The notes under the pieces were generated by a model. That model saw nothing but the letters and a program-made list of their open reading frames with translations. It was not told the origin of the DNA and did no database searches. A DNA stretch of 64,000 nt. Origin: Brevundimonas vesicularis (GTDB lineage: Bacteria; Pseudomonadota; Alphaproteobacteria; Caulobacterales; Caulobacteraceae). Below are positions 56,015 through 64,000 of this stretch, one piece after another. The stretch lies in contig NZ_CP114278.1 in the NCBI RefSeq assembly GCF_027105095.1, positions 1,984,001 through 2,048,000 on the forward strand, read 5' to 3'. A program made the position numbers and the translations under genes. Within the stretch, counting starts at the first letter, position 1. The number at the start of each line of letters is the position of its first letter.

Positions 56015-57688
56015 TCAGACGCGCAGGACGACCGTCTCGACGATGGGACGACGATCCCAGATCTGCTGGCTGGCCTTTTTCAGCACGCGGGCGACGGCCT
56101 GTTCGATGACCATTTCATCGTCCAGAGCATCGCCCTTCAGGCCCTTGACCACCTGTTCGACGCGCTCGGCCAGCTTGTCCAGCGCATCGCCGAGCGGCGT
56201 GGCCGTGTCGCCGGGCAGGCCGACGCTGCGGATATCGATGTCGCTGGCGATGCGACCGCGTTTGTCCAAGGCGAAGCTGACGATCAGCACGCCGTTGGTC
56301 GAGGCGTGACGACGTTCCTTCAGGGCCTCGCCCTGCTCGGTCACCAGCATCCCGCCGTCAACGTACAGGCGACCGTTCGGCACCTCGTCGATGATCTTGG
56401 CCGGGCCAGGGGCCAGGCGGACCATGTCGCCGTTGCGTGGCGTCACCGTTTCGGGAACGCCCATGTCCTTGGCGAGGTTGGCATGTTCCAAGAGGAAGCG
56501 ACGCACGCCATGGGTCGGCACCGCAATCTGCGGCCGGGCCCATTCGTACATCTGCTTCAGCTCGTCGCGGCAGGGGTGGCCCGAGACGTGGATGCCCGGG
56601 TGATCCTTCTCGGTGTAGAGGCGCACGCCGCGGTCCGCGAGCCGGTCCTGCAGATTGCCGATCGCCAGCTCGTTGCCGGGGATCTGACGCGACGAGAAGA
56701 TGCAGTGGTCGCCCAGGCCCAGCTTCACGACCGGGTGGGTGCCGTCCGCGACGCGCGACAGGGCCGCCCTCGCCTCGCCCTGGCTGCCGGTGCACAGATA
56801 CAGGATCTGATCGGCGGGCCAGACGCGGGCCTCTTCATCCGACAGGAAGGGCTTCACGTCCTTCAGCATGCCGACGTGTTTCGCCGCCGCCGTGATCCGG
56901 TGCATCGAACGGCCGGCCAGGGCCACGCGACGCCCGCAGGCCTCGGCGGCGCGGATCACGCTGTCCATCCGGGCGACGTTGGAGGCGAAGCAGCCGACCG
57001 CGACGCGCCCCTTCAGGCTGGCGATCAGCTTGGAGATGGCGACGGCGACATCGCCCTCGGACCCGGCGACGCCCGGCACGAAGACGTTGGTCGAATCGCA
57101 GACCATGGCCAGCACGCCTTCGTCGCCCAGGGCGCGGATGACGGGGGCGTCGGTCTTGGTCCCGATCACCGGCTGGTCGTCGATCTTCCAGTCGCCGGTG
57201 TGGAACACCATCCCCAGCGGCGTATCGATGGCCAGGCCGCTGGGCTCGGCGATCGAGTGGGTCATGTTGACGAAGGTCACGCCGAACGTGCCGATGTCAA
57301 CGGTCCCGCCCAGCGGAACCTCGACCAGTTCGACCTCGTCCAGAATGCCGCGCTCGCGCAACTTGTCGCGGATCAGATAGGCGGTGAAGGGCGTGGCGTA
57401 GATCGGCGCCTTGATGCGCGGCCACAGCCAGCCCAGAGCGCCGATGTGATCTTCGTGCGCGTGGGTCAGCACGATGCCCTTGATTTTTTCACCCTCCAGG
57501 AAGGTGGGATCGGGCACGATCACGTCCACGCCGGGCGTGGACAGGTCGCCGAAGGTGACGCCGACATCGACGATCAGCCATTCACGGTTCGCCTCTGGGC
57601 CGAAGCCATAGGCGTTCAGGTTCATACCGACCTCGTCCGAGCCGCCCAACGGCAGGAAAACGAGTTCGTCTTGGGTTTGCTTTTTCAT
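56015..57688 (-). CDS. rnj: Ribonuclease J
   Basis: A 557-aa beta-CASP metallo-beta-lactamase RNase with 5' exonuclease and endonuclease activity. The zinc motif is LTHAHEDHIGALGWL (HxHxDH); later metal ligands lie in MVFHTGDWKID and HVSGHPCRDELKQMYEW, with beta-CASP elements such as CDSTNVFVPGVAGSEGDV, VALAGRSMHRI and LCTGSQGEARAAL. It starts directly before the coaX stop (adjacent bases), so coaX-rnj are coupled. In alphaproteobacteria RNase J works in rRNA maturation alongside RNase E. Confidence 0.95.
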   Translation of the reverse strand: MKKQTQDELVFLPLGGSDEVGMNLNAYGFGPEANREWLIVDVGVTFGDLSTPGVDVIVPDPTFLEGEKIKGIVLTHAHEDHIGALGWLWPRIKAPIYATPFTAYLIRDKLRERGILDEVELVEVPLGGTVDIGTFGVTFVNMTHSIAEPSGLAIDTPLGMVFHTGDWKIDDQPVIGTKTDAPVIRALGDEGVLAMVCDSTNVFVPGVAGSEGDVAVAISKLIASLKGRVAVGCFASNVARMDSVIRAAEACGRRVALAGRSMHRITAAAKHVGMLKDVKPFLSDEEARVWPADQILYLCTGSQGEARAALSRVADGTHPVVKLGLGDHCIFSSRQIPGNELAIGNLQDRLADRGVRLYTEKDHPGIHVSGHPCRDELKQMYEWARPQIAVPTHGVRRFLLEHANLAKDMGVPETVTPRNGDMVRLAPGPAKIIDEVPNGRLYVDGGMLVTEQGEALKERRHASTNGVLIVSFALDKRGRIASDIDIRSVGLPGDTATPLGDALDKLAERVEQVVKGLKGDALDDEMVIEQAVARVLKKASQQIWDRRPIVETVVLRV

Positions 57689-58465
57689 TCAATCAGTCAA
57701 ATGGGCGTTACGACGCCAGATTTCGAGGAGGCCGCGAATAGTCAGGTCGGGATCGAAGCGATCGATGCTGTCGGTCGCGCCTTCGAACAGGCTGGCGACC
57801 CCGCCGGTGCCGACGACGGTCATGGGCTTGCCCCACTCCGCCTTGATGCGCCCGACCAGGCCTTCGATCAAAGAGATATAGCCCCAGAAGACGCCGGACT
57901 GCATGGCCTCGACCGTGCCCTTGCCGATGACGTATTCGGGTTTCTGAATGGCGATGCGCGGCAGTTTGGCGGCCGCTTCGTGCAGGGCCTGAAGCGACAG
58001 ATTGATGCCGGGCGCGATCAGACCGCCCTCGAAGGCGCCGTCGCCCGAGACGATGTCGAAGGTCGTCGCCGTGCCGCTGTCGATCAGCAGAAGGTCGCCG
58101 GAATACATCAGCGAGGCGCCCACAGCATTCACCAGACGATCGGCGCCCGCCTCGCTGGGCTTGGCGATCCGCACCTCGATGCCCAGTTCGGCGTTCTCGC
58201 CGATGACGAGAGGCTCGATGTTCAGATAGCGCCGCGCCAGATTGCGCAGGTTGAAGATCGACTGGGGCACGACGCTGGAGATGATGCAGCCGCCGAGGGC
58301 GTCGAACTTCAGCCCCTTCATAACCATCAGCTGGTTCAGCCAGACGGCGTATTCGTCGGCCGTGCGGCTGGCCTCGGTCGCGGCGCGCCACTGCGCGATC
58401 CATTCCGTGCCGTCGTGGACCGCGAACAGCGTATTGGTGTTGCCCTGCTCGATCGCCAGCAGCAT
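57689..58465 (-). CDS. coaX: Type III pantothenate kinase
   Basis: A 258-aa ASKHA-fold kinase that phosphorylates pantothenate, the first step of CoA synthesis. Motifs: the phosphate loop [64 protein letters not shown] and [12 protein letters not shown]10 or a nearby acidic residue replaces the usual D of the phosphate loop (DxGNT), a conservative change. It overlaps birA by one base and abuts rnj. Confidence 0.94.
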   Translation of the reverse strand: MLLAIEQGNTNTLFAVHDGTEWIAQWRAATEASRTADEYAVWLNQLMVMKGLKFDALGGCIISSVVPQSIFNLRNLARRYLNIEPLVIGENAELGIEVRIAKPSEAGADRLVNAVGASLMYSGDLLLIDSGTATTFDIVSGDGAFEGGLIAPGINLSLQALHEAAAKLPRIAIQKPEYVIGKGTVEAMQSGVFWGYISLIEGLVGRIKAEWGKPMTVVGTGGVASLFEGATDSIDRFDPDLTIRGLLEIWRRNAHLTD

Positions 58466-59214
58466 CAGGCGGCCTTGCCAAAGAAGACGTCGCCGGCGGA
58501 AATCAAACGCATGGAGCCGTCGGCCAGACGCAGGCGTAGGGCGCCATCCGGCTCCACGCCCTCGGCCAGGCCTTCGATAGTCTCATTGTCCAGCCGAGCG
58601 ACGCACGGTCCGTTTAGGCCAATCAAACGACTGGTCCAGGCGTCGAGCACGGGCTCGAAGCCCATCGTCTGCCAACGCCCCCACCAGACGGCGAAGGTCT
58701 CGGCCAGGATTTCGGCAGCGGCCTCAATCGGCGGGACATAGGCGAGGTCGGAGCGCAGACGTTCGGCGACCGAGGTCGCCCCCCGTTCCGTGCCCTCGGG
58801 CGCATGGGCCAGGTTCACGCCAATGCCGACCGCAAGCCAGAGGTCGCCGTTCACGTGCCGGCCGGATTCGACCAGGATGCCCGACACCTTGACCCCGTCC
58901 AGCAGGACGTCGTTGGGCCATTTGATCGAAACGAGCGCGGGCGAGACGAAGACATCCAGCAGGTCCGCGACGGCCAGGGCCGCGATGAAGGTGGCTTGGG
59001 CCGCCTCCGCCGCCGACTTGGGCGTAGTGATCAGAAGGGTGGCCGCCAGATTGCCCTGATCGGTGTCCCACTTGCGACCCCGCCGACCGCGGCCAGCGGT
59101 CTGGCGGCGCGCCACGATCCAGCGCGGGCCCGCCTCTCCGGCCTCGGCGAGGCGGCGCGCCTCGGCGTTGGTCGAGTCGATCTCGTCGAGGATGACCAGA
59201 GGGACGGGCGCCAA
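58465..59214 (-). CDS. birA: Biotin--[acetyl-CoA-carboxylase] ligase
   Basis: A 249-aa biotin protein ligase without the N-terminal repressor helix-turn-helix domain (type I). The biotinyl-5'-AMP loop [40 protein letters not shown] and [11 protein letters not shown] are clear, and the C-terminal SH3-like domain follows ([29 protein letters not shown]). The start is apparently TTG 59214, four bases after the nuoN stop. This position behind nuoN and before coaX is common in alphaproteobacteria. Confidence 0.94.
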   Translation of the reverse strand: MAPVPLVILDEIDSTNAEARRLAEAGEAGPRWIVARRQTAGRGRRGRKWDTDQGNLAATLLITTPKSAAEAAQATFIAALAVADLLDVFVSPALVSIKWPNDVLLDGVKVSGILVESGRHVNGDLWLAVGIGVNLAHAPEGTERGATSVAERLRSDLAYVPPIEAAAEILAETFAVWWGRWQTMGFEPVLDAWTSRLIGLNGPCVARLDNETIEGLAEGVEPDGALRLRLADGSMRLISAGDVFFGKAA

Positions 59215-59218
59215 CGCC

Positions 59219-60661
59219 CTATCCGTTCCCGAAGCCGGCGCTCGCAGCCTTGGTCAGCGGCTCCAGCCAGGTCAGACCGACGATCACCAGCGGGAAGGCG
59301 AAGGCGGCGCACGCCCAGCCGATCCATTTGGCCTCGACCGGCGCGGCGTCGGTCGCGATGTCGTCCACCGGCGCATCGAACCACATCAGCTTGAGGATGC
59401 GCAGATAGTAGAAGGCGGCGACGACCGAGGCGACCAGACCGGCGGCCGCGACGGGCCACAGTCCTGCATCGGCGGCGGCGCCGAACACATAGTACTTGCC
59501 CCAGAAGCCCGAGAACGGCGGCATGCCCAGAACCGACAGCGACAGTATGGTCAGGGCCACAGCCGTCAGCGGACGATCCTTCTTCAATCCGGCCAGATCG
59601 GCGATGCGGCGGATAGGACGGCCCGACTTGGACAGGCTGAGCAGGATCGCGAAGAAGCCCAGCTGGTCGACGACATACAGCGTCATGAACATCAGCATGG
59701 CCTGCAGGCCCTCGGCCGTGCCCGCCGCAATACCCAGCAGCGCGTAACCGATGTTGGCGATCGAGGAATAGGCCAGCAGGCGCTGGATGTCCTTCTGCGC
59801 CAGGCCGCCAAAGGCGCCGACGACGAAGCTGATCAGCGAGATGGCGATCAGGACCTGCGACCACTGAGCGTGGGCGTCGCCAAAACCGTTTTCCAGCGCG
59901 CGAGCGATCAGCACCATGGCCGCCACCTTCGGCGCCGTGGCGAACAGGGCCACGACCGGCGTCGGCGCGCCCTCATAGACATCGGGCGTCCACATGTGGA
60001 ACGGCGCGGCCGAAACCTTAAACGCCAGGCCGCAGATCAGGAAGACAAGGCCGAAGACCAGACCCGGGCCGGGATTGTCGGCGGCGACGGCGGCGATGTC
60101 CTCGAACCGCATCGAGCCGGCGAAGCCGTAGATCAGGCTGGCGCCATACAGCAGCAGACCCGACGAGAGCGCACCCAGGACGAAATACTTCAGGCCCGCT
60201 TCCGACGCCTTGACGTCGTTGCGGTGGAAGGCGGCTAGAACATACAGGGCCAGAGAGTGCAGCTCGATCCCGACGTACATGGAGATCAGGTCGCCCGAGG
60301 ACGCCATCATCCCCATGCCGGCCGAGGCCAGCACGATCAGGACCGGATATTCGAACTTGGCGATGCGCGTGCGCTTCATCCAGCCGTCGCCCAGCACGAC
60401 CGCAACGGCGGCCGACAGATAGATCAGGCTCTTGGCGTAGATGGCCAGAGGATCGGCGACATAGGCGCCGTTGAAGGCGACGCCCCACGGTCCGACGATC
60501 GAGATGACCGACGCGGCGATCAGCAGCAGGACCGACAGGATCGAGACCAGACGGGCGCTCTTGTCGCCCATGAAGGCGCCGACCATCAGCAGGACCAGGG
60601 CGCCGACCGCGAGGGTGACTTCCGAGGCGGCGAGATGCAGGGCGGAGGATAGATCAGGCAT
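59219..60661 (-). CDS. nuoN: NADH-quinone oxidoreductase subunit N
   Basis: A 480-aa antiporter-like subunit of complex I with about 14 hydrophobic helices. Conserved features are ELHSLALYVLAAFHRNDVKASEAGLKYFVLGALSSGLLLYGASLIYG, AFKVSAAPFHMWTPDVYEGAPTPV and the Lys-bearing QKDIQRLLAYSSIANIGYALLG. It is the last gene of the nuo run, nine bases after nuoM. Confidence 0.95.
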   Translation of the reverse strand: MPDLSSALHLAASEVTLAVGALVLLMVGAFMGDKSARLVSILSVLLLIAASVISIVGPWGVAFNGAYVADPLAIYAKSLIYLSAAVAVVLGDGWMKRTRIAKFEYPVLIVLASAGMGMMASSGDLISMYVGIELHSLALYVLAAFHRNDVKASEAGLKYFVLGALSSGLLLYGASLIYGFAGSMRFEDIAAVAADNPGPGLVFGLVFLICGLAFKVSAAPFHMWTPDVYEGAPTPVVALFATAPKVAAMVLIARALENGFGDAHAQWSQVLIAISLISFVVGAFGGLAQKDIQRLLAYSSIANIGYALLGIAAGTAEGLQAMLMFMTLYVVDQLGFFAILLSLSKSGRPIRRIADLAGLKKDRPLTAVALTILSLSVLGMPPFSGFWGKYYVFGAAADAGLWPVAAAGLVASVVAAFYYLRILKLMWFDAPVDDIATDAAPVEAKWIGWACAAFAFPLVIVGLTWLEPLTKAASAGFGNG

Positions 60662-60670
60662 CTGTAAGTC

Positions 60671-62155
60671 TCACCCGCCGATCGCGGCGCGATACGCGCT
60701 GGTCAGGGCCTCGACGGCAGGCCCGGTGTAATCGAGGACGGAGGCCGGATGGACCCCCAGCCAGATGGTGCCGACGATCAGGGGCACGAACAGCAGCAGT
60801 TCGCGCTTGTCGATGTCGGTGATGGTCTCAAGCTTCGGATTGGTGATCTCGCCGAACATGACCGCGCGGTACAGGGTCAGGGCATAGACCGCCGAGAAGA
60901 TGACGCCCGAGGCCGCAACCAGCGCCGCCCAGGTCGAGGCGTTGTAGGCCCCCGTCATGGTCAGCACTTCGCCGATGAAGCCCGAGGTGCCCGGCAGGCC
61001 GACGTTGGCCATGGTGAACATCAGGAAGATGGCGGCGTACCACGGCATCTTGGACGTCAGACCACCGTAGAAGGCGATCTCGCGAGTGTGCATCCGGTCG
61101 TAGACGACGCCAACGCACAGGAACAGCGCGCCCGAGATCAGGCCGTGGCTGATCATCTGGAAGATGGCGCCCTGCATGCCGATGTCGTTGCCGGCGAAAA
61201 TGCCCAGGGTCACAAAGCCCATGTGGGCCACGGACGAATAGGCGATCAGCTTCTTGATGTCCGTCTGACGCCAGGCGACCAGCGACGTATAGACGATGGC
61301 GATCACCGACAGTGTAAAGACCAGCGGCCGGAACATCTCCGACGCCATCGGGAACATCGGCACGTTGAACAGGATAAAGCCGTAGCCGCCCAGCTTCAGC
61401 AGAATGCCCGCCAGGATGACCGAACCGGCCGTCGGCGCCTGAACGTGGGCGTCAGGCAGCCAGGTGTGGACCGGCCACATCGGCATCTTGACCGCGAACG
61501 AGGCGAAGAAGGCCAGCCAAAGGATCGGCTGGACGGCCGGATCGAAGGCGAAACGCTTTAGCTCGGGAATGCTGGTGGTGCCCGCCTCATTCGCCATCCA
61601 CAGCATGGCCAGCAGCATCAGGACGGACCCCAGCAGGGTGTAGAGGAAGAACTTGTAGGCAGAGTAGATGCGGTTCTGACCGCCCCAGATGCCGATGATC
61701 AGGAACATCGGGACCAGGGTGCCTTCGAAGAAGATGTAGAAGAGGAACAGGTCCAGCGAGGTGAACACCCCGATGACCAGCGTCTCCAGCACCAGGAAGG
61801 CGATCATATATTCGACGACGCGCGTCTCGACCGACTTCCAGCTGGCGAGGATGCAGATCGGCATCAGGAAGGCCGTCAGCAGCACGAACAGGATCGAAAT
61901 CCCGTCGACGCCCAGGTGATAGCTGGCGCCCGCGAACCACGGGACCATCTCCACGAACTGATAGCTGGTGTTGGCCGGATCGAAGCCGGCGACCAGCACG
62001 ACCGACACCGCCAGGGTGACCAGGGTGGTGATCAGCGCGATCCAGCGCGCGGCCGGCGCGGCAGCATCGGCCGACTTTGACGTCAGCCGGGCGGCGAAGA
62101 TCGCCAGGGCCCCGACCAGGGGCAGGAATGTAACGAGGCTCAGGATGTAGGGCAC
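60671..62155 (-). CDS. nuoM: NADH-quinone oxidoreductase subunit M
   Basis: A 494-aa antiporter-like complex I subunit. Diagnostic: [105 protein letters not shown] and [20 protein letters not shown]. The start is a GTG at 62155, four bases after the nuoL stop, so nuoLMN are translationally close-coupled. It takes part in proton pumping. Confidence 0.95.
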   Translation of the reverse strand: MPYILSLVTFLPLVGALAIFAARLTSKSADAAAPAARWIALITTLVTLAVSVVLVAGFDPANTSYQFVEMVPWFAGASYHLGVDGISILFVLLTAFLMPICILASWKSVETRVVEYMIAFLVLETLVIGVFTSLDLFLFYIFFEGTLVPMFLIIGIWGGQNRIYSAYKFFLYTLLGSVLMLLAMLWMANEAGTTSIPELKRFAFDPAVQPILWLAFFASFAVKMPMWPVHTWLPDAHVQAPTAGSVILAGILLKLGGYGFILFNVPMFPMASEMFRPLVFTLSVIAIVYTSLVAWRQTDIKKLIAYSSVAHMGFVTLGIFAGNDIGMQGAIFQMISHGLISGALFLCVGVVYDRMHTREIAFYGGLTSKMPWYAAIFLMFTMANVGLPGTSGFIGEVLTMTGAYNASTWAALVAASGVIFSAVYALTLYRAVMFGEITNPKLETITDIDKRELLLFVPLIVGTIWLGVHPASVLDYTGPAVEALTSAYRAAIGG

Positions 62156-62159
62156 GAGA

Positions 62160-64000
62160 TCAGGCTCCCCACGCGAGGATGGCGAAGGTGAGCAGACCAG
62201 CCACCCCGAGCAGCATCACGAAGGCGTAGTGATAGACATAGCCGGACTGGATCTTGCCCAGTCGAGCGGCGGATTTCAGCGACACCCAGGCGGCGCCGTT
62301 CGGGCCCAGACCGTCGATGATCTTCACGTCGCAGATCTTCCAGAAGAAGTTCCCGATGGCGCGGAAGCCGCGCACGAAGACGAAGTCGTACAGCTCGTCG
62401 AAATACCACTTGTTGTAGAGGAAGCGGTAGATGACGCCGTTCCGCTCGGCCATGCGACGGCCCATGCCCTCGCGAGCGACGTAGATCCAATAGGCGAACG
62501 CGGTGCCGATCAGCGTCAGGATCAGCGGCGACCATTTCACCCAGGTCGGAACGTCGTGGCTTTCGTGCAGGACGTGGTTGTTCGCGCCGGTGAAGATCGC
62601 GCCACGCCAGAACTCGCCCTCATGGTGGCCGATGAAGTGCGGCGCGAAGACGAAGCCGGCGGCGACGGCGCCGACCGACAGCAGGATCAGTGGGATCAGC
62701 ATGACCAGCGGACTCTCATGCGGCTTCAGCGGACCATGATGACCGTGGTCGTCATGCGCATGATCGTCGTGTTGATCGCCGACCGGCTCGGAATGGGTTT
62801 CCAGCTGGGCGTGGGAAGCGTGGTCGTCAGCATGATGGGCGTCGCCCTCTTCCTTCCACACCGGCTTGTTGTGGAAGGTCATGAAGACCAGGCGCCACGA
62901 ATAGTAGGCCGTCAGACCGGCGGCGATGATGCCGACGAAGAAGGCGAACAGACCGATGGCCGAGTGACCCGAGGCCGCCGAGGCATAGGCGCTCTCGATG
63001 ATCGAGTCCTTGGAGTAGAAGCCGGCGAAGCCGCCGACGCCGGGGATGCCCAGGCCGGTGATGGCGATGGTGCCGATGGTCATCACCGCATAGGTGACCG
63101 GCAGCAGCTTCCACAGCCCGCCCATCTTCCGCATGTCCTGCTCGTGGTGCATGCCGTGGATCACAGAGCCGGCGCCCAAGAACAGCAAGGCCTTGAAGAA
63201 GGCGTGCGTGAACAGGTGGAACATGGCCGCCTGATAGGCGCCGACGCCCGCCGCGAAGAACATGTAGCCCAGCTGCGAACAGGTCGAATAGGCGATGACC
63301 CGCTTGATGTCGTTCTGGGTCAGGCCGACCGTGGCGGCGAATAGGGCGGTGATGGCGCCGATGATGGCGATGATCTGCGACGCGCCCGGCGCATATTCAT
63401 AGATGGGGCTCAGCAGGCAGACCATATAGACGCCGGCGGTGACCATGGTCGCGGCGTGGATCAGCGCCGAAACCGGGGTCGGGCCTTCCATCGCGTCCGG
63501 CAGCCAGGTGTGCAGGAAGAACTGGGCCGACTTGCCCATGGCGCCGATGAACAGCAGGAATCCGGCCAGATCCAGCGCGGACCACTGGACGCCCAGGAAC
63601 TCCCACGTCGTGCCGGCCTTGGTGGCGATCAGCGGGAACAGTTCGGCAAAGTTGATGGTGCCGTACATCCAGAAGATCGTCATGATCCCCAGCACGAAAC
63701 CGAAGTCGCCGACGCGGTTGACGACGAAGGCCTTGATGGCGGCGGCGCTGGCCGTCGGCTTCTTGAACCAGAAGCCGATCAGCAGATAGGACGCCAGGCC
63801 CACGCCTTCCCAGCCGAAGAAGATCTGCATGAAGTCGGCCGCCGTCACCAGCGCCAGCATCATGAAGGTGAACAGCGACAGATAGGCGAAGAAGCGCGGC
63901 CGGCTGTCGTCCTCGGCCATGTAGCCCCAGGAATACAGGTGAACCAGCGACGACACGCTGGTGACCACGATCAGCATGGTCGCCGACAGGGCGTCGATGC
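62160..64000 (-). CDS. nuoL: NADH-quinone oxidoreductase subunit L, 5' truncated by the window edge
   Basis: The frame is open to the window edge (in frame to 63998), giving 612 visible residues; perhaps 40-80 N-terminal residues are missing. It contains [90 protein letters not shown], and [22 protein letters not shown] His/Asp-rich loop ([20 protein letters not shown] ... [19 protein letters not shown]) interrupts the C-terminal half between helices and could bind metal. The long C-terminal lateral helix typical of NuoL follows. Confidence 0.95.
   Translation of the reverse strand, partial: IDALSATMLIVVTSVSSLVHLYSWGYMAEDDSRPRFFAYLSLFTFMMLALVTAADFMQIFFGWEGVGLASYLLIGFWFKKPTASAAAIKAFVVNRVGDFGFVLGIMTIFWMYGTINFAELFPLIATKAGTTWEFLGVQWSALDLAGFLLFIGAMGKSAQFFLHTWLPDAMEGPTPVSALIHAATMVTAGVYMVCLLSPIYEYAPGASQIIAIIGAITALFAATVGLTQNDIKRVIAYSTCSQLGYMFFAAGVGAYQAAMFHLFTHAFFKALLFLGAGSVIHGMHHEQDMRKMGGLWKLLPVTYAVMTIGTIAITGLGIPGVGGFAGFYSKDSIIESAYASAASGHSAIGLFAFFVGIIAAGLTAYYSWRLVFMTFHNKPVWKEEGDAHHADDHASHAQLETHSEPVGDQHDDHAHDDHGHHGPLKPHESPLVMLIPLILLSVGAVAAGFVFAPHFIGHHEGEFWRGAIFTGANNHVLHESHDVPTWVKWSPLILTLIGTAFAYWIYVAREGMGRRMAERNGVIYRFLYNKWYFDELYDFVFVRGFRAIGNFFWKICDVKIIDGLGPNGAAWVSLKSAARLGKIQSGYVYHYAFVMLLGVAGLLTFAILAWGA

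Noticed and set aside
56306..58741. 811-aa plus-strand ORF opposite rnj-coaX-birA
   Set aside because: His/Asp/Gly/Val/Gln-rich antisense shadow of three well-recognised genes.

Overview
This is a GC-rich, gene-dense alphaproteobacterial chromosomal segment. Several things point to Caulobacterales, most likely Brevundimonas or a close relative: the rpsB-tsf-pyrH-frr-uppS-cdsA-dxr-rseP-bamA-skp-lpxD-fabZ-lpxA-lpxI-lpxB order, LpxI rather than LpxH, GTTC-N7-GTTC LexA boxes, a short (438 aa) ProS, RNase J next to coaX-birA-nuoN, and a MotB encoded without MotA. The genus is an inference; no alignment was run. I see no rRNA, tRNA, insertion sequence, prophage or CRISPR. This is a core-genome window.

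Layout. 1-14060 is a mixed housekeeping/accessory block: a truncated GNAT acetyltransferase, a beta-hydroxyacid dehydrogenase, motB, the N-degron leucyltransferase bpt, yaaA, a 3-hydroxybutyrate dehydrogenase plus patatin pair, Sua5 plus cytochrome b561, an acyl-CoA dehydrogenase, an S9A oligopeptidase plus GNAT pair, a secreted Cys/His protein with a His/Met-rich outer-membrane barrel (probably metal related), and a 52-aa membrane protein. 14157-17180 (minus) holds pyrG, secG and tpiA. Divergently, 17321-24269 (plus) holds a PpiD-like chaperone, trpE, trpG, trpD, trpC and lexA, with a 67-aa antisense membrane protein between trpE and trpG. comEC (minus) lies tail-to-tail with lexA and shares its start with divergent gltX, followed by gltA and a strong terminator.

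29275-45277 is one long leftward envelope/translation cluster from the rpsB promoter to lpxB and an FUSC membrane protein. 45350-49996 (minus) has a DUF4142 lipoprotein, a DUF3224 protein and dnaE. 50125-50320 holds a complete SOS-controlled micro-gene. 50383-51006 is a periplasmic msrA (plus). 51021-64000 (minus) runs lolD, its permease, proS, a DUF1467 protein, a DUF3088 protein, a one-TM hypothetical protein, RNase J, coaX, birA, nuoN, nuoM and the truncated nuoL.

Main discovery candidate: a 30-codon ORF at 50162-50254 (minus), missed by length-filtered gene calling. It has a good Shine-Dalgarno, a TTGACC-N17-TAGAAC promoter whose -10 is overlapped by a perfect GAAC-N7-GAAC LexA box, and a T7 run behind it. 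It encodes one hydrophobic helix. This matches the architecture of SidA, the SOS-induced cell-division inhibitor of Caulobacter. The same window carries lexA, whose own operator is a 42-bp dyad made of two facing LexA boxes. Regulator and a likely checkpoint effector are therefore both visible here.
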